DNA of 64,000 nucleotides from Glandiceps talaboti (lineage: Eukaryota > Hemichordata > Enteropneusta > Spengelidae), in NCBI RefSeq assembly GCF_964340395.1, contig NC_135551.1, positions 11,635,379 to 11,699,378 on the forward strand, written 5' to 3'. Made by a program: the position numbers and the translations under genes. Position 1 is the stretch's first letter. The number at the start of each line of letters is the position of its first letter. The notes under the pieces are model-generated. The model searched no databases. It worked only from the letters and a program-made list of their open reading frames with translations, and was not told where the DNA came from. Shown piece by piece: positions 22,950 through 35,005 of the stretch.

Positions 22950-23429
22950 AAGTGCACATGTGGAGATGTGGGGTATTTAATTTAGATTTTGAATTCTTAA
23001 GACAACTCAACTATGTCTTCCTACTTGAAAAAAACAACCCAGTATGTAACAGAATTAACTAAATCATTGTGTGTAGTCCATTCACTAAATTAGAATAATC
23101 TAAAACATGTGTAAAATGTTTGTTAATGAACTTGCAATAACAAATATTTAAACACCTTTTAATCCTTTGCAATTTATTGCGTTACAAACAAGAAATTAGT
23201 ACCTCTCATTTCACATTGTTTTTCTTCAAGTATAAAAACATAGATTTGTTTTATCATGGATTAAAAATGAAAAATCAATACTATTTGTATATTCCATTTT
23301 AATTACTTGTTTGGTTGTAATTTAATTGTTTTCAGTGATGAGAGAATTCACTAGACATACTTTAAAATGTAGAATACACTTTATAAGATCTCTTGGCTGC
23401 TTGTCTGTAATTTTTGTCGAATAATAGTG
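22950..23429. other. No gene or repeat recognised
   Basis: This is AT-rich sequence without an exon, tandem repeat or inverted repeat that I can support. Confidence 0.4.
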
Positions 23430-24400
23430 AATTTCACTGAAATTATATCCCATACTAGTTGTCAGATTACTAAATTTAATCCCAGCTGCAATAAATCAAT
23501 AGTATTGAAAACTGATAAATTATCAATATAAAAAGAATGTATGCTGATGAATTTATTAAACCATCTATTTATGTGTATTTGTCATCATACCAATGGGTTT
23601 ATGATTCTTTACTCATAATATGTTATGTCTTTCTTGGTTTGTGTGTCTGTCTTTGCCTATGCCTTTGTATATGTACATTACATGTCCATATGTGTACATC
23701 AATGTATGAGTTTATGCATGTATGATATTGAAACTAATCCAGTATTTAATCTACTTTTACATTGTAGTAATCATGGAGTAAAACTTTCATTTTATTGAAA
23801 AATGTCCTTTTTTTTCCTCCATGCACTTAGGTGGCCACAGCAATGGAATTGCCCCATAGAAGGAGAGAATAATGACAGAAAGTGTGGAAACAACTTGAGG
23901 TTAGAGCTGCAGTCACAAAATCTACCATGTACATTCACATTAAGGGGAACCGAAGGTGTCGGATTTAAGTGAAGTTAGGCTTGCACCATTTGGTGCAGTG
24001 TCTAATCTAGTGGATGTAGTGCTAAGTAGACTGAATGCAATTGACAGGTACAAATTACATAAATTTGTTCATTTTTTTTCAGGATATGGACTTATATTTA
24101 TTTCTACTTGTATATGCAGCTTTTTCACATTTCACCATCAACAACATTTTATAGAATTGCAGGTGTATGCGCTCTTTTTGTCATCATGGTAGTTCATCAA
24201 ACTTAATGGAGTAAAACCAAATACCACCAAGTGAGATCTGGATCAAAGTTGGTGGGGATCATGGTGAGGGATCTATCTATGAAATCAACTCAACAGTCTC
24301 AAAAACACAGTAGTTTGGAATCTATTTCTGGCAGGAGACTCGTACAAAATCTGCGTACTGCAGCCGTGGCATTGAATTTAGGAGAAGTAGATACTCTTGA
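23430..24400. repeat. Duplicated block E, copy 1 (paralogue 48793-49637)
   Basis: It is collinear with 48793-49637 from GTGAATTTCACTGAAATTAT. Both copies contain a putative exon after a TTTAG or CTTAG acceptor (23832; 49174). In copy 2 it reads VATTLNCPIEGEKNDRVW up to a GAG|GTGAGA donor. Copy 1 is frameshifted inside it. Copy 1 also has an extra open stretch, 23956-24047 (SDLSEVRLAPFGAVSNLVD), ending at a GACAG|GTACAA donor. Confidence 0.7.
23956..24047 (+). CDS. Possible exon of an unrecognised gene
   Basis: The open stretch SDLSEVRLAPFGAVSNLVD continues to a plausible donor (ACAG|GTACAA). The translation is not low-complexity and lies upstream of the better-supported exons at 24952 and 25110. 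The block E paralogue near 49290 lacks this stretch, so no independent conservation supports it. Confidence 0.25.
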
Positions 24401-24951
24401 TGGGTATTTGTGGAAGTTAGTTAAATTTAAAAACAACAATAAACACTACCCTTCTTCCTGGCACATTGTTATTCATTGTGCAGAGGAAACAAATACCAGT
24501 AAACTGTAAACATGATATATTGGTTGGTGTATGTACAGCTCTATACATGTACACTACAGTAAGTACCGTATATGTGGATTCTCATCAGTATACTCCAGAA
24601 AATGTACAACTCATAACATACAAGTAAAACATTTGCATCATTTGCCACAATTGTTGATACAGTGGTATCTATGTCAAGTGTAAAAGTATACCGTTTCAAA
24701 TAACTATATACACCATTTGACAGGGTATATTTTTACATTTTTATTATACGTTTATAAATGTGTGGGGCAAAACAAGTGTTTGACTTCAGTGTTAAGGGTT
24801 GTAGTAGAGCTAGCGTAAGATGTTGACATATTAAATGAGAACATGGACCCCCCCCCCCCCCTCTCATCTCACACATTCATAAATATTGTTGCTCTACTAC
24901 CAACTTCACTTGTCTATGATTCCAGGGATAAGTCACTATTGTCATTTGAGT

Positions 24952-25004
24952 GAGTGGAGATTACGACTATCTCGTCATGAACTATGGAATGCCAGGGGCT
25001 AGTG
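24952..25004 (+). CDS. Exon of an unrecognised invertebrate gene family (GDYDYL motif)
   Basis: The reading GDYDYLVMNYGMPGASG ends at AGTG|GTATGT, a good donor in phase 1. The phase joins correctly to the next exon at 25110. The exact acceptor is uncertain; I place it just after the in-frame stop near 24949. From memory, a GDY-x-(Y/F)-L ... YG-x-x-GA(S/T)G stretch next to a CLWC motif occurs in uncharacterised, multi-copy invertebrate proteins that may be transposon-derived. That is recollection, not a search. Confidence 0.45.
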
Positions 25005-25109
25005 GTATGTCCAAACCTAACTTTGACTTGTGAACTTTCCCTACACAATTTGCATTGTTATTGGAATAATAACATGTACCATAATAATTGATTTACATTG
25101 TATTGACAG

Positions 25110-25323
25110 GCAAGTACTACTGTTTGTGGTGTCTTACCACAAGGGAGACATATCAAATGTCACCTGATATGTCTCCCTTGAATTCAGCAGATGTTTCAGA
25201 GAGGTCACTTGCTATGATATTACAGGACCACTCTAGATTTGTACAGGGTGGCAATAAAGTGAAGGATGCAAAGGAATATCACAACTGCATCGGACAACCA
25301 TTTTTCAGGATACCACTAACAAG
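25110..25323 (+). CDS. Exon of an unrecognised invertebrate gene family (GKYYCLWC motif)
   Basis: After TTGACAG (25103-25109), 214 bp are open. They begin KYYCLWCLTTRETYQMSP and continue through SLAMILQDHSRFVQGG to GQPFFRIPLTR, ending at ACAAG|GTTAGT. The CxxC pair looks metal-binding. The phase fits the exon at 24952-25004. Candidate downstream exons lie in block A2: SEDDSQPSLFQIWEMELKH near 25735, YECHINYCGDI at 25884, and PMNVTISCDSVLKITEK at 26398. The copy at 376-1332 lacks this exon upstream. Function unknown. Confidence 0.5.
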
Positions 25324-25457
25324 GTTAGTTCTTATATACCTAACTGCTTTTTACCTCGCTATATTAATTTTGTAACTTAAACTTGTCTCTTTTGCAGTAG
25401 GCTTGGTAGACTTACAGAGAATATCATATAGTCATGTTTTCTGATACAGGTTGTTTT

Positions 25458-26415
25458 ACCAGTATTACATATTTCGGTGGGATTATTTCATCGCTGGTTT
25501 ACCCTGTAAATTGTTACACTAGGCGTGCCAAATACATGACATTGACATATTCATGCACTTGGCAAGTATGGATGACATAGGTGAACCAGTATTGAGATCA
25601 GAGCAGTTTGATTAGTATGTCACCAACATCAAACAAAACATCTGCTGCTGAACTCAAAGCACATGCAGAGACACTCAGGTGTGATTGACTATGCCATATA
25701 CTGTAAGATTATGGCGATGACGATGATGATATCAGAGGATGACAGTCAACCATCTCTCTTTCAAATATGGGAAATGGAACTGAAGCATAAGATATTACAA
25801 GAGCAAACATGAGAAGGTTAATATAGTTGCCATAGAAATGTGTTATTTACAATTTGTTATTACCTTTTCTATCCCTTTCACAGTATGAATGCCATATTAA
25901 TTATTGTGGTGATATTTCTTTTACAAATCCGAGTTTAAAAGGTAAACTACGTCAACAAGCTGGCTACACAGGTTAAGGACCTTGAGTCTACATTAGCAAC
26001 AATCAATGTGCACACTTACAAGCTAAGCACAGTCAATTAAGTTGTTGATGATCATGTTGACAGGTGTTGCAAGGCTTGTTTCAGTTTACAAACAGGTTAT
26101 TGCCATGCAATCATGCATTTGTACTTGATGGAATTTTGAGAGTGAAAGATTCCATAAGATTCAAAACTGTTACCTTGATTTTTAGTTCTTGAGTTACTAG
26201 TTACTGACTGACTCTTTTCAAACTTGTTTACTATTTTAGGCTAGCTACACTAACAAGTATTTTTACATTAACCATGTTATCTCACAGTTTTCATTTTGTT
26301 CCAGTGAAACTGTTTTGTTTCAGTGAATGGAGTTGATGTCTTGACAACTACAGTTAATACAGTTATTGTATGGTTCTTTGTTTTCATATTTTGCAGCCCA
26401 TGAATGTCACTATTT
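25458..26415. repeat. Duplicated block A, copy 2
   Basis: It is collinear with 376-1332, and includes the exon-like stretches described there. Homology ends at the ACTATTT near 26415. The sequence then continues with an open exon-like reading to a TGA at 26487. Confidence 0.75.
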
Positions 26416-26489
26416 CGTGTGATAGTGTCCTGAAAATAACAGAGAAAGTATGTCCTGCACTTCTAGACAAAGCTGGGCAAATAAAGTGA
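26398..26489 (+). CDS. Possible terminal exon of the GKYYCLWC gene family
   Basis: A TTTTGCAG acceptor (26390-26397) precedes PMNVTISCDSVLKITEK, then VCPALLDKAGQIK and a TGA. The copy at 1312-1332 keeps the acceptor and first codons but is then joined to block B, so the exon is lost there. It is supported only by splice signal and position. Confidence 0.35.
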
Positions 26490-27069
26490 AATATGAACCC
26501 CTTTCCACCCACTTTGCAGCATGTCATTAATAATTTATATGCCGTCAGTCATGAACTGTTAACTATCAATGATCAAATTTAGATAGGTTGGGTATGTAGG
26601 TGTGATTTTAGTAGGCATGTAGATAAAGCATTCATGATTGGAAGTAAAGAGCACACATGCAGGTATACCCTAAGGGCCTGCATTCTAACAATTGTTCAGA
26701 TTTCATGTTCTACTAGTGGCTCTTTTTTCTGTTTAATATTACTGTTCCATCACCTGAAAAGTACAACCAGTTGTGTTTCTTGAACCCAAAGAAACCAGAT
26801 AAGTATTCTTGCAAGCTAGTATTTAGTGCCCACTATTTTTTGTACATTTTTATAAGTGCTACCTAAGGCTTACTTATGGGTTGACATAGTGTCATGTCAC
26901 ACTGACCTGTACACAGTGTGAGATGACTTAAAAGTTTATCATTTACATACATGTATTGCATGGTGATATAATGTGACAGGTACATTTCTTTTAGCTCATC
27001 CATTTTACTATCTGTTCTTTTTCATATCCAGTCTGTTGTTTCATTGTAGATTATTTTTGTCAGATGAGA
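26490..27069. other. No gene recognised
   Basis: Unique AT-rich sequence, with no supportable exon or repeat seen. Confidence 0.4.
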
Positions 27070-27430
27070 ATGTTTTCCTAAGTTACATTTGCTTGGAAAT
27101 CATTTTTTGAGAGGGTCCAGGAATTGGGGTTAGAATGCTTTCAGAGCAGGGTATCAAATCCATTCACCATAGATTTAATGATTCTTACAGAAGTTATCAA
27201 TGCATACCGGGAGACAACTAATGTTTCCCATAGGAGAGTGTTTTTCCTAAGTTACATTTGATTGCAAATCATGTTTTAGGAAGGGTCCAGGAATTGAAAA
27301 GAGGGTTTGGAATATTTTCAGTGCAGAGCTGGGTATCAAATCCATTCACTATATATTTTAATGATTCTTTCAGAAGTTATCAATGCATACCGAGAGAAAA
27401 CAGAAAAAGCAGAGGAGATGATGAAGGACC
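27070..27430. repeat. Tandem duplication of about 172 bp
   Basis: The stretch from CCTAAGTTACATTTG through GGTCCAGGAATTG, GGTATCAAATCCATTCAC and GTTATCAATGCATACCG occurs twice in a row. Parts are open in one frame, but no domain is visible. Confidence 0.75.
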
Positions 27431-27479
27431 ACCATATTAAAATACATTTTATAAATTTGAATTATTATTATTTAATTAT

Positions 27480-27881
27480 TATTATAGTCACACTATACTC
27501 ACACATACAGGTTTTGTCCTTCCACTTGTAATTAAGAAACATTATGGTTTTAAATGTTTCATTAAATCAGTTTTCTATTCATTCTATTTCATAACATGAT
27601 TTATGAGTTGTATTTGTTTACTGATATCCTGATTTATGCAAACTCTTTCCAGTTAATTGTATAATGATCTCAGAACTTATATCTTAAATGGACTCTATTT
27701 CAAGTACTTTTACACATAAAATTGACATGTTGATATAAACATTTTCACACCCCCTACTTAAGCTTGTTCAACAGCTGATGGCTACATGGCTACAATCTCT
27801 CAGTTCTAGAGATCCAGTTATTAATACTATTTATTGATTCAGAAATAAAAGTTATGGGAAAGTTTGTACTGTATATACTAG
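27480..27881. repeat. Duplicated host block S, copy 2 (first part)
   Basis: It matches 6510-6608, 19813-20060 and 53820-54160 in pieces. No exon was seen. It continues after the solo LTR at 28477. Confidence 0.6.
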
Positions 27882-28476
27882 TGTTACGGATGAGAGAATA
27901 CAACTTTTTAATATTCGCTTAGTTTTGATGTTTTGCGAGGTCACCGTGAACTCTCAGCTGTCATGAATTAATACTTAGAACAAATGTTTGCATATCGCGA
28001 ATAGTATTCTTCTGAGATGACAACATTAAGTTATTATAAGATCAACAGTGTCAAATAATGACTGATTACAGACAGTTGGAAGAACAATGACGTGATCACA
28101 TTGTTTGGCTAGTTTTCATATTTGTCAATATCATTTGCATTGAATTAAGGCGACGGCAATACTTCCGTTTTAGTCATTTATGGTGCTGATTATTTTATCA
28201 CCCAATCATTTGAGTATTGTATATTTTATGTTTATAAGAATTTAATGGAATAATAAAGTTTGATTCAGTCTTTGGAAGAGACGGTCTGAGGTCAGGAGCT
28301 TCGATCTGCTCCATGGCCACTTCTAAATGATCCAGGTTAACCATGAACATTGTGTGTAGTCTGAGCTAATTCCCTAAAAGTCCAAGTCGATCCCGTGTAC
28401 AGAGTGGAGAGCGAGAGAGAGAGAGTAACATGGCGGAGGGTTACCTTAACATTAGAGGTTACACCAAATTGTTACA
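27882..28476 (+). mobile_element. Probable solo LTR (about 595 bp)
   Basis: It starts TGTTACGGATGAG and ends TTGTTACA (TG...CA). The bases CTAG occur on both sides (27878-27881 and 28477-28480). The paralogous block at 54140-54170 reads ATATACACTAGGTTTTC with no insert. It carries AATAAA at 28251 about 220 bp before the 3' end. No coding region. The match of flanks with the empty site is not perfect (two bases differ). Confidence 0.6.
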
Positions 28477-30166
28477 CTAGGTTTGTAAAAGAACTAAGTT
28501 CATAGCAAGATGCTATGTAGAGGCCTGAGTAATCAGACAAAAAGTCCAAAAGTAGTGTAGTTGAAGTACAACAGACTATACTTGATACTTGTTCCAATAC
28601 ATGTACATCAATCAACTTTACATAGATTTTAAGTTTGAAAGAAATGCTTTGACATATATTAACTTGTATATCATAAATGACAGTCTTTTAAATTCATTAA
28701 TATCACAAATGCCATCATTACATTTATCATATACCTATGCCCAGATCAATCATTTTTGAAGACATTTAATGCCAAATATCATTTCTGATATGGGACATTA
28801 ATATAAAATGTCATGATATTCAAGTTAAACATCATGAGAAAGTAGGCCTTTCTGATTAGATACGACACAGTGATTCCGTACATAAGCGAACATACAAACA
28901 AAATGCTGGTTGATCTTCGACGTAAGCTTATGTCAACTAAAACTGAGACATCTTTCAAAACAGAAAACCTTTAGACAAAAATGTCCATACCAAATAGATA
29001 CTATTGATGATAGTACATTATACAAAAAAATCACAACTACACTGTTCAGGTATGTGCATTTTGTGACTGTATCACTGTAATAACTGTAGGCCACCTTCTA
29101 TGTGTAAACTACACATACAACACAACATACTACAAAAATTACACTCACAATTAATCATTGAGTTTGATAAACATATTAAAGCATTCTCTTAAACTTTTAG
29201 AGAACCGACACTACTATCAAGCTTGTATTTTGAAATAATTAATATGAAAAGTTGCAATGAAATCTGATGAAAGTTGACAATCACCGAAGCAGGTTGATAT
29301 GGTCAGCAGACTGAGTGTACATAAATGTCACCTGACTATAGAGTCGCACGATGCTCAAAGTGCATTACACACTGAGCTCTTTGTATTTTTAGTGTATTCT
29401 CTTTGAATATCTGGGCATAGGCATATGATAAATCAGTTATTAACCTATATCAACACTTCATTCCTTGTATCACTGTTCATGCCATTTCTGCACCATGATA
29501 CTTATCTTACGACTCTTGTCCCTATGCAGAAATGACACTCACAGCAATACAGCAAATGAAGAAAAGATATCGGGTATTAAACCTCATAATATTATATTGA
29601 ATATTTTATGAAATGTATAACATAAAAATCTGTACAGTAAGATAACTGAACAACCAATAAAATGTTTTAAATTAACAAAGAACATTTTACTTCAACAAAT
29701 TCTTTTTAAACCACAAAGTGTTTGATGTCTGTGGTATGCAAATCTTAGAAGAGCTTTGATTTTGAAATGGACAATGGTGAATGATTCTAAGTGATCAACT
29801 TGATTTCACTCAAATGATGTCACTAAGTATTGTTTGTAGGATTCTTAGTACCATGACCAAAATATAAAATAAAGTTTGGATCATCTGACACAGCTGTCCT
29901 AATTAAAGGTATAGTATATAGCGTAGCCTCTTTCAAAACAAAAATCTACTTAATAATGAACATTGTGTTACATCAAATACAACTACACACATAAAACTGT
30001 TATTCACAATTTCAGGTTATGCATCACCGTAAACAACACTTCATTATAGCAAACATTTTACATATCTCTCAATGAGTTTATCTTTAAGTAACATTATGAC
30101 TACTTTTGAAGTGAAATTGGACTAATCAAACATGAAATTATCCAAGAAAAATTAGTTGATAAATTT
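28477..30166. repeat. Duplicated host block S, copy 2 (second part)
   Basis: It matches 54155-54830 discontinuously (for example ACATCAATCAACTTTACATA, GGATCATCTGACAC). It carries no recognisable exon. Block A/B copy 1 lacks this whole segment. Confidence 0.55.
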
Positions 30167-31260
30167 GATTAACATATTAATAGGGATATCAGAATGGATG
30201 ATATTAAGAATAAGTCAGTAGCGAAGTTGGACAGTCAAAGGTGTCTTTTAATCACTTTCAAATTTAATGATTAGTAATGATTAGTTTGCAATGATATCAT
30301 ATTTAGTGAAACATCATTAAGCAGGTATGAGAAGTGGTGGAAAGAGATAAGAATAAACAATATCTATAATTTGCTGGGGAACATATATTGACTGTCAAAG
30401 GGTCAACAAACCAATATTAAAAACTTATTAAAAACATTAATTTTATTCTCTAAATTTCATCATTACGACAAGACCTGCTTGTAAATTAAGATATTGGGAT
30501 TACTGATACAAATTAATCCATCAATTAGCTTTGCCTTTCGAGTAAAATGAAAACATCACAGCACAAATTGTTTGACAATGTACAATGTATGAAGTATATA
30601 TATGTACTTATGAACCTGTGTCCATATATTTAGGCTTTCAACATTTTCTACAGACCTGTTGCCAGTTCCAAGATGCATTGCATGTTGCCCCATACAACAC
30701 CATGTATTCAGTATATACAGGAGGGTTGCATGCGCTACTGAGGGGGATGGTTGTCACCTGACTGTACCCTGGGTTCACCCTTAAAATCCTTCTCTGTTGT
30801 TGATGACATTTTGTCTTTGTTCTATAAAATCACTCATAATTAAAGAGAGTCAACATTTCTTTCCATCATATCATGATGTAATTATTATTTCAAATGTAAT
30901 AAAGATAAAACAAGCTGAAAGTTAACAACATAGGTGACATTGTCTCACACAATGTATCTTGCAACCAGAAAATCATCTATTAATCCTATTAATTAAGAAC
31001 ATGCATTGATCAATGGATCCAATAGACATGTTTACAATTTTCATTCACATTCACATTTCACAGATAGAATTAGCAGAGGCCAAAAAATAATTTGTGGTTA
31101 TGTATAAAAAAGGCAAGCAGTGTTGCCTTTAATAAAAATAGTATGTCACTGAGAAAAGGGACACACTGAACACCAGTGATATGTTGCAAAATGTGAAAAC
31201 ACAGGTATTATATGAATTATATTGTAACAGTGTATCTTGATTGGTTTGTAAATTTCATTA
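30167..31260. repeat. Duplicated block B, copy 2
   Basis: It is collinear with 1333-2430. It lacks the 235-bp tandem duplication and the TIR element found in copy 1. Confidence 0.75.
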
Positions 31261-32004
31261 GCTAAACTGATCAATTTAAAGTGGGTTTCCTGACTATTCA
31301 TCAGGCAGTTGTGGCACTGGTATATACAACCCTGAAGCAAGGTAACATTTTCGTTCAAATAGTAAAATGTTTCCAAAAACAATTACATATGAGCTATATA
31401 TCACATTTATAGTGAATGTGTACATGCTTATGTCTTTAGTTTTCAGTATTTTACCCCATACATAAACTAAGCACAGGTTGTATTACAAATACATGTAGCT
31501 GTAACTGTATCTTGCCATCAACATTATATATACTGGAGGGGGCAAATCTTAAAGTTTCAGGCATTGTTCATACTTGTGTTGATGTTTATGTGTTGACCTC
31601 TATAGCAGGTTATAACAATGCTGTGCTTTTTCTTTGCTACTCTAACTGTTTTTCTGCTACGACCTCATGTTGCATATATATGAAATCAAAATGGAATGCA
31701 AAAAATTATGAAAAAGTATAACATCAACATATTTTCAATGTTATGTTATGCAGACAGATAGTTAATACAAAGCTATTCTTTATTTATTATTACAAACTAT
31801 GCAGTGTTTTAAAACCAAATTTATTAAATCTCACATTACTGTTTTCTTATCAGTGAACCAATAACGATGACGTAGATAACATTATTTTTTTTATGGAGGA
31901 GAAACTGTACCAATGGTTCTGCTAGACAACATATCACACTGACACTCTTATTCAGATCTGACATTTGCCTTTATGCTGACAATTGAGTATAAGAGTGACA
32001 GTAC

Positions 32005-32103
32005 CTCAGTTCTTGCATCTTTATCTGCTCCACATTCTACAAGATACTTGACAACATCAAGGTGACCACACTGAGCTGCAACGAAGAGAGGTCCTGCACC
32101 ATT
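32005..32103 (-). CDS. Ankyrin-repeat exon (one 33-residue repeat)
   Basis: The minus strand reads CCTTCAG acceptor, 99 bp encoding GAGPLFVAAQCGHLDVVK then YLVECGADKDARTE, and a GTACTG donor. It is phase 0 at both ends, like the exon at 4442-4540, from which it differs at about nine residues. It sits in a duplicated module with the same introns, followed by the 110-bp satellite. I infer that both belong to one large minus-strand gene or to tandem gene copies; the sequence does not decide which. Confidence 0.8.
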
Positions 32104-32406
32104 CTGAAGGGTGAAAAGAAATATACTGATAAGATTATTTGTCAGAATCAATGTACAATCTGAGTCACAATAAACAGGTCTTGCTAGTAATGTTGATGTA
32201 TACATGAAATAGCAGCCAACAATTCTTATAACCCCCATTCAGTCTGGTCTTTATAACCATAACTTTTTAACTATCCTATTTTAATATTGATCAGATTACA
32301 GATTGTAATTATTCACCATGTACAGAGAGTACCTACATACAATATGAGATTATGTAGCCAAAGGATAAAGACTCTTTCAAATGTTACACCAACATTCCTG
32401 TCTTGA

Positions 32407-33564
32407 ACCAATTCTTAACATTTCAACCATACATGTATATTTAATATGGGTTTATAAACAAGACAATCTTGGTTTACTAAGCTTCTAATAACCTATTATA
32501 GTAAATCTTTATGTTTTGAATCAATTCTTACCATTTCAACCATATGTGTATATTTAATATGGGTTTATATACAAGACAATCTTGGTTTACTCAGCTTCTA
32601 GTAACCTATTATAGTAAATCTTTATGTTTTGAATCAATTCTTACCATTTCAACCATACATGTATATTTAATATGCGTTTATATACAAGACAATCTTGGTT
32701 TACTCAGCTTCTAATAACCTATAGTAAATCTTTGTTTTCAATCAATTCTTACCATTTCAACCATACATGTATATTTAATATGCGTTTATATACAAGACAA
32801 TCTTGGTTTACTCAGCTTCTAATAACCTATAGTAAATCTTTATGTTTTGAATCAATTCTTACCATTTCAACCATACATGTATATTTAATATGGGTTTATA
32901 TACAAGACAATCTTGGTTTACTCAGCTTCTAATAACTCTATAGTAAATCTTTATGTTTTGAATCAATTCTTACCATTTCAACCATACATGTATATTTAAT
33001 ATGGGTTTATATACAAGACAATCTTGGTTTACTCAGCTTCTAATAGCCTATAGTAAATCTTTATGTTTTGAATCAATTCTTACCATTTCAATCATACATG
33101 TATATTTTATATGGGTTTATATACAAGACAATCTTGGTTTACTCAGCTTCTAATAACCTATAGTAAATCTTTATGTTTTGAATCAGTTCTTACCATTTCA
33201 ACAATACATGACTTGTATATTTAATATGGGTTTATACACAAGACAATCTTGGTTTACTCAGCTTGTAATAACTTATAGTAAATCTTTATGTTTTGAATCA
33301 ATTCTTACCATTTCAACCATACATGCATATTTAATATGGGTTTATACACAAGACAATCTTGGTTTACTCAGCTTGTAATAACTTATAGTAAATCTTTATG
33401 TTTTGAATCAATTCTTACCATTTCAACCATACATGCATATTTAATATGGGTTTATACACAAGACAATCTTGGTTTACTCAGCTTGTAATAACTAATAGTA
33501 AATCTTTATGTTTTGAATCAATTCTTACCATTTCAACCATGCATGTATATTTAATATGGGTTTA
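32407..33564. repeat. 110-bp satellite, main array (about 10 copies)
   Basis: Unit of 110 bp with TTACCATTTCAACCATACAT and GACAATCTTGGTTTACTCAG. Copies vary at a few positions (TATATACAAG versus TATACACAAG). It is interrupted after ATGGGTTTA by the 9.7 kb transposon and resumes at 43286. The unit also occurs at 4848-5150. Confidence 0.92.
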
Positions 33565-33851
33565 GGGAAGGCATCGAAATCAAGTGCACCGTAATTACGC
33601 GTAGTCACGAGTAGCGACGAGTAGCTCCGCGTAGCTCCGATGAATATTCATGAGTTTTGACGCATATTCATGAACTTTACGTTGTAGACAATAGAAAGTA
33701 AACACCTATTGTCCGTCATTCAAGGGTCCAAACTACGACCATTTACGCGTAGTCTCGATTATGAAAACAATTCTCATGTCCAGCGTACTTTTTGTCAAAG
33801 TTGTCATTCATTCATTCATTCATTCTATAGCTTCGATTCTGATCAAGCAAC

Positions 33852-34628
33852 ATGTCATACAGCTATCTCTTTCCACAACGTAGATCAGAAGGCGTGGGAG
33901 GTACTTTCCCCGTCGGCCCTTCTCAGGGCCCTGATCTTCGTTTTAATGTAACTCCACATAACCAGTTGCCGTTTACTCCAATCGTCGACACAGAGTACGA
34001 GAAAGCGTCGAAAAGACCAAAACACAGAGGAAAAAGAGAAAGGGCCGGTAGGCCGAAGATATCAGAGTTGTTTCCATCTGTCATTAAGGAGACAACTGCA
34101 TTCGTCGAATCCAACGGTTTCAAAGCTCATAGTCGGAGACGAGAAACCACTGGAAGTTGTGGAGTCACCATAAAACAGATTAAAAACCATCTAGGTGAAA
34201 GTGACCCACAACTGAAGGAATATGGTGTAAGCGAGACCACAATATCAAGATGGATGGTACCCCCCAATAAGAGAATACGGGCATCGGCCAACTACTCATC
34301 AGAAATCGACGCCAAGGCAGCAAATATCCAGAACAACAGACGCAAGGAAGACCAAAATGACCATTATTACTTTTCGCAAGTCAAATATATACTGGAGTTT
34401 GCCGCAAAATACTTAACACAGACGCTGGTGTTATCATGCGATAATATGAACAAAGTACGAATTGGTGGTACCGCGGTGTCAAGACATTTCAAAACATCAC
34501 GAATTTTCCCAGTCAACGACACCCCACATGTGCCGGACCATGACTTTCCCACGCCACGGTACCAGATAACGCCAAACGGGTACATGGTTATCAAGAAGAA
34601 AACAGATGAGCCGATGGTGGTCCAATGA
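33852..34628 (+). pseudogene. Transposase-like gene, exon 1 first part (HTH and first catalytic Asp)
   Basis: This 258-codon open stretch starts at the first ATG after the TIR. It has a basic N-terminal region (about residues 55-75, KRPKHRGKRERAGRPK) and an HTH-like segment near residues 118-135 (YGVSETTISRWMVPPNK). A conserved block, LVLSCDNMNKVRIGG, follows (about residues 194-208), whose Asp is a candidate first catalytic residue. Next are AVSRHFK and DTPHVPDHDFPTPRY. It ends at a TGA (34626-34628) that results from a probable one-base loss near 34612, because the sense reading continues at once in another frame (34625 onward). I read this as one former protein, now interrupted. Confidence 0.7.
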
Positions 34629-35005
34629 TAGTAAGAAATCGCGTGGAAGATTTTCACCCAACCAACATAGCAGCTCACCTAACGGACCTCGCAACAATTA
34701 TCCGTGAACGCTGGCAACCGATCGTATGCGGGGTTATTGATGGGGGGTCAGACTTCAACACAAACTTTGTTACGAATGCATTTTTGTACATGAGACTTTG
34801 GAGAGACCTTAATCTTGATGCACTTGTACTAACATCGTTCTGCCCGGGATTTAGCGCCTTCAATATGATAGAACGGGGATGGGCCACGCTATCCAAACAA
34901 CTCGCTGGGGTAATGCTCCCAGACAAGTTAGAAGGCGAGGCAACATCTCCTTATTGTCAACGAAGGACTTTGTCAGAGAAGGAGTTGAGAGAAAAGGAAG
35001 CACAG
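34625..35005 (+). pseudogene. Transposase-like gene, exon 1 second part (second Asp and Glu)
   Basis: In the frame following the break the translation contains HLTDLATIIRERW, then VIDGGSDFN (candidate second catalytic Asp, near 34738), then CPGFSAFNMIERGWATLSK (candidate Glu, near 34870). There are 43 residues between the first Asp of DGG and that Glu. The order D-D-E with a hydrophobic run before each acidic residue is what an RNase H-fold transposase shows. The exon ends CACAG|GTACGT (35005/35006). The frame runs on to a TAA at 35012 if unspliced. Confidence 0.7.

Noticed and set aside
32407-33564. Open frames repeating RQSWFTQLLITYSKSL in the 110-bp satellite (for example 32672-32932)
   Set aside because: They arise from the satellite unit being open in one frame. 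They are interrupted by indels in most units and have no start or splice context.
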